This document shows, piece by piece, positions 1-4,995 of a stretch of 7,501 nucleotides of DNA. The notes under the pieces were generated by a model that ran no database searches, was not told the origin of the DNA, and was given only the letters and a program-made list of their open reading frames with translations. The position numbers and the translations under genes are program-made. Position 1 is the first letter of the stretch, and each line of letters starts with the position of its first letter. This stretch comes from Paracoccaceae bacterium (lineage in GTDB: Bacteria > Pseudomonadota > Alphaproteobacteria > Rhodobacterales > Rhodobacteraceae), in NCBI GenBank assembly GCA_003545125.1, contig DQCI01000171.1, forward strand, positions 1 to 7,501, in the 5' to 3' direction.

Positions 1-1
1 C

Positions 2-364
2 AACGCGCCCGTCTTCATCCAGTTCGTCATGGGCATCTTCGGCGGCATCGGCGCCGACGTGGAGACCTTCGTGTGCCTGAAGAAGATCGCCGACAAGCTG
101 GTCGGCGACAGCTGCCGCCGGTCGGTCCTGGCTGTGGGCGCGGCACAGATCCCGATGGCGAAGACGGCAAGCCGGATCGGCGGCCACGTCCGGGTCGGGC
201 GCGAAAACAGCCTGTTCATCTCGCGCGGAGAACCGGCGCAGAGCAACGCCCAGCTGGTCGCCAAGATCCGCTCGATCGTTGAAGCGCTGGGCATGGAGGT
301 GGCGGTGCCGGATGCGGTGCGCGAGATCCTCGATCTCAAGGGCGGCAACAGGGTGGCTTTGTGA
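2..364 (+). CDS. Beta-keto acid cleavage enzyme (BKACE/DUF849), C-terminal part
   Basis: This is the last 120 residues of a BKACE family protein (3-keto-5-aminohexanoate cleavage enzyme-like); the start lies outside the window. Family members are zinc enzymes with a TIM-barrel fold that join a beta-keto acid to acetyl-CoA, giving a CoA thioester plus acetoacetate or the equivalent exchanged product. Visible family features are a stretch resembling PVFIQFV.GI.GGIGAD at the left edge, GGHVRVG followed by the zinc-ligand Glu (codon 203-205), a SNAQLV.KIR helix, and the usual ending EIL.LKGGNRV before TGA at 362-364. Oddities: the residue after the zinc Glu, normally Asp (Asp231 in Kce), is Asn (206-208), and the Leu before it is Arg (200-202). 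The region that usually reads like AAGRHQMP is VGAAQIP. The frame is intact, but these changes hint at altered or lost activity. It lies upstream of, and codirectional with, the broken cluster. The family call is firm; the substrate is unknown. Confidence 0.88.
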   Translation, partial: NAPVFIQFVMGIFGGIGADVETFVCLKKIADKLVGDSCRRSVLAVGAAQIPMAKTASRIGGHVRVGRENSLFISRGEPAQSNAQLVAKIRSIVEALGMEVAVPDAVREILDLKGGNRVAL

Positions 365-419
365 ACCGGCATTTCACCTCCGGAAACGCAAGATCAGCAG
401 CCGGCGCCTTCAGGTGAAC

Positions 420-443
420 GATCTGCCGATCTGCCGATCTGCG
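420..443. repeat. Three tandem octamers GATCTGCC
   Basis: GATCTGCC occurs at 420-427 and 428-435, followed by GATCTGCG at 436-443. It lies in the non-coding gap after BKACE. It is probably a small replication-slippage product; no function is implied. Confidence 0.8.
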
Positions 444-483
444 GCCTTGTGCACCGGTCTGCCTGCCGAAACACCGCCGTGAT

Positions 484-535
484 GGCCCGCCGCGCCGACA
501 CGCCCGGCTCAGGGTCATAGGGACGCGACGGGGCC
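484..535. terminator. Weak GC-rich hairpin, possible terminator after BKACE
   Basis: GGCCCGCCGCG (484-494) can pair with CGCGACGGGGCC (524-535), with one bulge and one mismatch around a loop of about 29 bases. No T-run follows on either strand, so this would not be a classic intrinsic terminator. In DNA this GC-rich, such pairing may be chance. Confidence 0.2.
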
Positions 536-580
536 CAACAAAGGCCATGCAACGCCCGATCTTCGTGATAAATCGAGCGC

Positions 581-1769
581 ATGGGTATTGTCGTCGTCAG
601 CACGGTCATTGCCTCCCTGTTTCTGATCATCGGCGCGGCCGAGCCGCTGGCCGTGCGCCTGCGCCTGCCTTACACCGTGATCCTCGCTCTCGTCGGCGTG
701 CTGATCGGTGCCGGTACGATCTTTTTCCTGCGCACGGACCTGACAAACGCGCTGAACCCGGTGGCCGAAGCGATCCTTGGTCTGCCGATCCGTTCCAACG
801 TGTTCCTCTACGTGTTCCTGCCGACGCTCCTGTTCCTGCCGACGTTGGGCATGAACCCGCGCCGGATGCTCGACGACTGGGTGCCGATCCTGGTCCTCGC
901 GGTGCTGGCGGTGGTCGTGGCCACGCTCAGCGTCGGTTACGCCCTGACCTGGGCCAGTGCATTGCCGATCGCGTCCTGTCTGCTCATCGGCGCCATTGTC
1001 TCCACCACCGACCCCTCGGTGGTGGTGTCGATCTTCCGGTCGATCTCGGCGCCGCGAGGGCTCGCGCGGATCATCGAGGGCGAGAGCCCGTTGAACGACG
1101 CCGCCGCCATCGCGTTGTTCGGGCTGTTCGGGCTGTTCATGGGGTTCGTGATGCTCGGGGTGCCGGCCCCAAAGCTCGGCGACGCGCTGGCCCGCTTTCG
1201 GTTGCTGATCGCGGGCATTGCGTTTGTCGGCTGGTTGGCGGCGCGGGCCGCGGTCTGGGCCATGGCGCTGTTCAGCCGTTACGAGTTGGCGCTGCTCTCG
1301 ATCTCGATCGCCTTGCCCTACCTCGCCTATTTCGGGGCCGAGCAGGGCATCGGCGCATCGGGCGTGATCGCCGCAGTCGCGGTGGGGCGACGCTGAACCT
1401 GACCGGGACCAGACGTTTGCAGCCGCAAACCTTGATCAATCTGCGCGATTTCTGGGGTGTGCTCGCCCATTGGGCGGGGCGCTGATCTTCATTCTCGCGA
1501 CATTCCTCATTCCGCATCTGCTGGAAGAGGTGCGGGTCGGGGATTTCGTGCTGATCGGCGTGGTGATCCTCGCCGCCATCGCCGCGCGGGTGGGTATCCT
1601 GTACGGCCTCCTGCCGCTGATCACGGCGCTGCGCGCCTCACCGGAGGTGGAGCGGCCCTACCGGGTCGCGATCCTTTGGGCGGGCTTGCGCGGCGCGGTC
1701 ACGCTGGCGCTGGCACTCGCGCTGACCGAGAGTTTCCGGGTGCCCTTGGGGACCAGGCGGCTGGTCGAC
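581..1769 (+). pseudogene. Cation:proton antiporter (CPA1/NhaP-type), frameshifted and 3'-truncated
   Basis: This is the remnant of a membrane Na+(K+)/H+ antiporter. The first part (581 to about 1386) reads as about 268 residues dominated by hydrophobic helices, with TDPSVV near residue 143 and the core motif EGESPLNDAAAIALF near residues 166-180. The frame shifts left at GGGG 1384-1387, giving a stop at 1394-1396; the next frame continues with ATLNLTG and LQPQT up to about 1478. It shifts again at GGGG 1476-1479 into ALIFILATFLIP, LYGLLPLI and the late motif WAGLRGAVTLALALALTE. Each shift fits loss of one G. Antiporter similarity ends near TRRLV (about 1766), where the frame runs straight into the GMC remnant; the last helices and any C-terminal cytoplasmic domain are missing. 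The start at 581 was chosen because it begins the first hydrophobic helix; no good ribosome site precedes it. The usual FE-containing helix motif is replaced by FLPTLG (see the repeat at 813-844). Confidence 0.85.
813..844 (+). repeat. 14-bp direct repeat inside antiporter helix
   Basis: TGTTCCTGCCGACG occurs at 813-826 and again at 831-844, exactly 18 bases (six codons) apart, so the protein reads FLPTLLFLPTLG. In CPA1/NhaP antiporters this place normally reads like LPxLLFEAAL. The second copy therefore sits where the conserved Glu is expected. Confidence 0.75.
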
Positions 1770-1775
1770 CGGTTG
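1755..1775 (+). other. Deletion junction joining antiporter to GMC oxidoreductase
   Basis: The frame from 1470 to 1958 begins as antiporter (through TESFRV and TRRLV) and continues without interruption as GMC oxidoreductase (RLSA, then HKVLLIEAGGSDRRFW). The expected antiporter C-terminus, any intergenic DNA, and the first roughly 20-25 GMC residues with the FAD-binding GxGxxG are absent. The join is placed near 1766-1770 from recalled family patterns; the exact base cannot be fixed without an intact relative. Confidence 0.75.
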
Positions 1776-3342
1776 AGCGCTTGCAGGCGGCACAAGGTGC
1801 TGCTGATCGAGGCGGGCGGCAGCGACCGGCGCTTCTGGATCAAAGTCCCGCTTGGCTATGCGAGGACATTTCGCGCGCGGGCGGTGGCCTGGCGCTACAC
1901 GGCCGAGGCCGACCCCGGGCTTGGCGGGCGCGAAGCCCATGGCCGCGTGGGCGGGTGATCGGCGGGTCGAGTTCGATCAACGCGATGGCTTCCTTGCGGG
2001 GCCTGACACGGGATTTCGACGATTGGGCGCAGGCGGGCGCGACCGGCTGGCACTGGGAGACAGTGCGCGAGACCTTCCAGGCGATGGAAACCCGCCTGCC
2101 ACCGGGCGGTGGCGCGCTGGCCCCGGTTCGCGGTAACGGGCCGGTCCTGGTCAGCGATCTCACCGACCGGATGCACCCTTTGCCCGCCATCTCCTCGCCG
2201 CCGCCCGGCAGATGGGCTGGCCCGTGCCGGGTGGCCTCAATACCGGTGACAGCGAGGGTCTCGCGCCCTGCACGGCGCCGTGCGGGGTGGCCGGCGTTGG
2301 TCTTCGGCGGATGCGCACCTGGACCCGGCGCTCAAGCGGCCCAACCTGCGGTTGTTCTCGAATGCCCTCGTGCAGAGGATCGAGACGGACCAGCGGCGCG
2401 CGATCGGTGTGCGCTCCGGAACCGGGGACCGGTCCTGCGTTGCCCATGCGCGCGGCGAGGTGGTGCTGTTTGCCGGCGCAGAGAAGTCGCCGCAGCTCCT
2501 GCAGCTGTCGGGGATCGGTCCCGCCGGTTTGCTCATTCGCCACGGGTTCAACCTGCGCCATGCGCTGGCCGAGGTCGGCCGGGGGGTGCAGGATCACCTT
2601 GGGGTCTCGCATATGTTGCGGGCGACGGAACCGACCCTGAACAATCGTCTGGGGCGCAGGCCGGGACGGCTCGCGGCTGGTCCGCGCCACCTGTTGTCGC
2701 GAAACGGCCCGCCCAGCGTGCCGGTCAACCAGCTCGGCGGCTTCGTCCGGTCCAATGTCGGGGTGGTCCATCCCGATCTGTTGACCTACTGCAACCCGAT
2801 GTCCTATCTCGGCCAGTCCTGTCTCGCCCGCGCGTCCGGGGGCACGCGCGTGGACGGGCAGGCGGGGTACCTGCTCTGCGCCCAGTCCTGCCGTCCGACC
2901 AGTCGGGGCGAGGTCCGCCTCGCCTCGGCAGATCCCGGCAATCCGCCGATGATCCGACCCAATTCGTTCTCCACGGATCACGACCGCGACATGGCGGTCC
3001 GGGCGGGGCGGGGTCTGCGCGGGCTGGCGCAAACCCCGGCGCTCGGGGCGGTGACCGGGGACCGGCTCGTGCCCGATCTGGCGGACTGGAATGACGATAC
3101 CCCGCTCGCGGATTTCCGGGCGCGGGCGGGCCCCGCCTTTCACCCGACCAGCACCTGCCGGATGGGCCGGTCGCCCGGCAACGCGGTCCTCGATGCGCCG
3201 CTCCGGGTGCACGGCATCGCCGGGCTCAGGGTGGTCGAGGCCGCGTCTTTCGCGAACGTCACGTCGGGAAGCAACAACGCCCCGGCGATGATCCTGGCAA
3301 CCCGGGGTGCCGAGCTTTTGCTGCAAAACGCGCAGACGCTGA
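1770..3342 (+). pseudogene. GMC-family FAD oxidoreductase (choline dehydrogenase-like), 5'-truncated and frameshifted
   Basis: GMC oxidoreductases oxidise alcohols to aldehydes with FAD. The remnant covers nearly the whole family length except the N-terminal Rossmann GxGxxG. Pieces in order: HKVLLIEAGGSDRRFW and TAEADPGLGGREA (frame 3, 1770 to about 1938); WPRGRVIGGSSSINAM, the first GMC signature, then DFDDWAQAGATGW (frame 2, to about 2176); FARHLLAAARQMGWPVPGGL and NTGDSEGLAP (frame 1, to about 2268); then one long frame 3 run with RRWSSADA, the second GMC signature SPQLLQLSGIGP (about 2488-2523), GEVRLASADPG, the active-site His segment FHPTSTCRMG (about 3138-3167) and SGSNNAPAM carrying the partner Asn. 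Breaks near 1939-1941, 2176-2181 and 2264-2269 each fit loss of one base. The long frame has lost its own stop and runs on to 3626 through the next gene; an out-of-frame TGA at 3340-3342 may be the old stop. Family firm, substrate unknown. Confidence 0.88.
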
Positions 3343-3349
3343 ACCGCCC

Positions 3350-3355
3350 AGAGAG
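3350..3355 (+). promoter_or_regulatory. Ribosome binding site of the enolase-superfamily remnant
   Basis: AGAGAG lies six bases before the ATG at 3362 and supports that start. It is the clearest Shine-Dalgarno-like site in the broken cluster. It suggests the GMC and enolase-superfamily genes were once tightly spaced in one operon. Confidence 0.5.
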
Positions 3356-3361
3356 TGTGCG

Positions 3362-3835
3362 ATGCAACTCGAGAAGATCGAAACCTTCGTCGTGGCCAAC
3401 CCGCTGCCCGGCACGGCGGGCGCTACGTCATCTTCCTGCGCCTGACGACGGGTTGCGGGATCACCTCGGGTCGGCGAGATCTACAACGCCACTTTCGGGC
3501 CGGACCTCGTGGCCGCGATGGCCCGCGAGGTGTTCGAGCGCCAGTTTCCGGACCACGACCCGCACCACATTGAACGGCTGTGGCGCGCCACGTACGGCAC
3601 CGGCTTCACGATGCGGCCGGACGTGACGGTGATGGGCGTGCTCAGCGGGCTGGAGATGGCCTGCTGGGACATCCTCGGCAAGGCGGCAGACCAGCCGGTG
3701 TACCAGCTGCTTGGCGGCAAGGTGCACGAAAGGCTGCGCAGCTGTACCTATCTCTACCCGCCCGCGGGCGAGGTCTTCCCGGACCCCGACGGCCCCAACG
3801 TCGACAACGACCCCGACCTCGCCGCCGAAGCGGTT
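3362..3835 (+). pseudogene. Mandelate racemase/muconate lactonizing enzyme family, N-terminal domain only
   Basis: Members of this enolase-superfamily group racemise or dehydrate hydroxy acids and sugar acids using Mg2+. The remnant starts MQLEKIETFVVANP at ATG 3362. After loss of one base near 3401-3412 it continues as GGRYVIFLRLTT and CGIT. A second break near 3465-3473 is best read as loss of two bases, restoring a G(Y)GEIYNATFGPDL pattern. It then runs cleanly through DPHHIERLW, GVLSGLEMACWDILGKA, PVYQLLGGKVHERLRS and DPDGPNVDNDPDLAAEA. These form the N-terminal capping domain and the very start of the barrel. Similarity ends near 3832, where the sequence joins aldehyde dehydrogenase in another frame. 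The barrel with the KxK-type catalytic Lys and the metal-binding acids is gone, leaving about 158 of the usual 370-400 residues. Initiation at 3362 would now yield only 27 residues before TGA at 3443-3445. Confidence 0.85.
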
Positions 3836-3850
3836 CATGGCGTTCGTGCG
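3826..3850 (+). other. Deletion junction joining enolase-superfamily remnant to aldehyde dehydrogenase
   Basis: Frame 2 ends its racemase-like pattern at DLAAEA (about 3831). Frame 3 picks up aldehyde dehydrogenase at about VRGAISSEMGAP (from roughly 3846). The missing material is about two thirds of the first gene, any spacer, and about 70-80 residues of the second, so the deletion was probably near one kilobase or longer. Exact ends need an intact relative. Confidence 0.7.
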
Positions 3851-4840
3851 CGGGGCGATCTCCAGCGAAATGGGCGCGCCGATCACCATGTCGCGGGCGG
3901 ACCAGGCCAGCTGCGGGATCGGGCATATCAACTCCTTCATCGCCGCGCGACGTGACCAGCCCGAGCGCGCGGACTTGTCGACCGGCAATGTGCTGAAGCG
4001 CGAGCCGATCGGTGTCTGCGGTCTCATCACGCCCTGGACCTGGCCGATCAGCCAGATCGCGCAAAAGGTGCTGCCGGCGCTGGCCCTGGGCGCGACCTTC
4101 GTTTTGAAACCCTCGGCCTACGCGCCACTGTCGGCCGCGCTGTCTGCCGAGATCGTGCACGGTGCAGGCGACCCGGCGGGGGGGTGCATCCTTGTCCAGG
4201 GCGACGGGCCGACGGACGGCGCGGCCCTGTCGCGCCACCCCGGCATCGCCACGTCTCCTTCACCGGCGCGACCCGGGCCGGTGTGCAGGTCTCGAAGGAC
4301 GCCGCCGACGGCGTGAAACGGGTCACGCCGGAACTCGGCGGGGCCCCCCAACCTCGTCTTTGCCGATGCCGATCTCGAAGCCCGCATCGCCGAGGGGGTG
4401 TCGTTCTGTTCCCACACCACCGGTCAGTCCCGCAACGCGCCGACCCGGAAGCTGGTTGCGCGAAGCTGCCTCGACCGGGTGCTCGACATCGCGGTCCGGA
4501 CGGCGATCTACGCCGATGTGAGCAACCAGACGGCGCGCGCGAAAAGATCTTTAGGCCGGTGCTCGTCATCATCCCGTTCGACACCGAGCCAGAGGCTATC
4601 GTCGTCGCCAACGACACCGCCTACGGGCGCGCCGCTTTCGTGCAAACCGGGTCCGTCGCGCGCGCACCGGGTGGCCGCCCGACTGCGTGCGGGCACGGTG
4701 ACGATAAACGGCAACAGCACCAACGACGGCGCGCCCAGCGGCCACTGCAAGCAGTCGGGCAATGGCGGTGAGGGCGGTGTCTTCGGGTTGGAAGATTTTC
4801 AGGCGCTGAAGGTGCCCGGCGCGGTCGTCGGACCAAGGGC
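3836..4840 (+). pseudogene. Aldehyde dehydrogenase (betaine-aldehyde type), truncated, frameshifted, catalytic residues lost
   Basis: NAD(P)+ aldehyde dehydrogenases oxidise aldehydes to acids. The remnant starts at AISSEMGAPI and continues with REPIGVCGLITPW, VLPALALGATFVLKPSA, HVSFTGATRAGVQVSKDA and TPELGG, then NLVFADADLEARIAEG, GQSRNAPTRKLV, IYADVSNQ, IFRPVLVIIPFDTEPEAI and VANDTAYG, ending INGNSTNDGAPSG, KQSGNGGEGGVFGLEDF. Frame breaks lie near 4243-4247 (-1), 4338-4349 (-2), 4527-4540 (-1) and 4663-4673 (-2, in a CG dinucleotide run). About 90 residues are missing in frame near 4500-4508, between IAVRTA and IYADVSN. The oxyanion-hole Asn of PWNWP is Thr (4038-4040), the catalytic Cys of GQSCNAPT is Arg (4431-4433), and the conserved second Glu of EEIFGP is Lys (4544-4546), followed by Gly to Arg (4553-4555). 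The general-base Glu of ELGG is kept. Similarity ends near 4833; the final frame runs on to TGA 4941-4943. It cannot be active. Confidence 0.9.
4496..4510 (+). other. In-frame internal deletion of about 90 codons in aldehyde dehydrogenase
   Basis: DIAVRTA is followed directly by IYADVSNQ. In intact homologs the first belongs just after the catalytic-Cys segment, and the second matches the FVRPTVFADVSN segment roughly 90 residues later. The intervening GPVVS, LIxxGxxEGA and GYFVxPT blocks are missing. The join keeps frame 3. The size is an estimate from recalled family length. Confidence 0.7.
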
Positions 4841-4972
4841 CCTTCCCGGCTCCGACCGCGGCAAAGGGTGCCCCGGGGCCGGATCGCGGCCCTTTCGCGG
4901 ACAAAGAAGGCGACCATTCGCATGGACCCACGAGGCCTGCTGATCGGGACGTCACCGCCCCGAGGCGACAGC

Positions 4973-4995
4973 CCTGAGTTTGGCACAAACTCAGG
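4973..4995 (-). terminator. Perfect 10-bp inverted repeat over the RND stop codon, likely terminator stem
   Basis: CCTGAGTTTG (4973-4982), loop GCA, CAAACTCAGG (4986-4995). The right arm contains the RND stop codon (TCA at 4991-4993, read as TGA on the minus strand). It stands between the end of the broken plus-strand cluster and the end of the minus-strand pump gene, so it could stop transcription from both sides. No T-tract follows on either strand, so a Rho-independent role is likely but not proven. Confidence 0.55.

Larger units (their letters stand above)
365..580. other. Non-coding gap between BKACE and antiporter remnant
   Basis: No convincing gene was found on either strand; the open frames here lack family resemblance and cross one another. 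The gap contains a tandem octamer at 420-443 and an imperfect GC-rich hairpin at 484-535. An AT-richer patch (TGATAAAT, about 567-574) just before the ATG at 581 resembles a -10 box, but no matching -35 box or clear Shine-Dalgarno sequence is visible, so the start signal of the antiporter is unclear. Confidence 0.5.

Noticed and set aside
361..377. GTGAA/TTCAC inverted pentamer overlapping the BKACE stop
   Set aside because: A five-base stem with a seven-base loop is too weak to call a terminator.
1384..1479. Programmed ribosomal frameshifting at the two GGGG runs of the antiporter
   Set aside because: Antiporters of this family are not known to need it, the two shifts would have to occur in series, and the gene is also truncated downstream and fused to another gene.
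1457..3094. Open frame of 545 codons on the + strand that could be taken as one protein
   Set aside because: Only its middle (about 1937-2176) reads as GMC; the rest is out-of-frame antiporter and GMC sequence. It is open because of GC content, not because it is a gene.
2160..3326. Open frame of 388 codons on the - strand
   Set aside because: It is antisense to the GMC remnant, whose plus-strand motifs are clear; the composition is shadow-like and no domain is recognisable.
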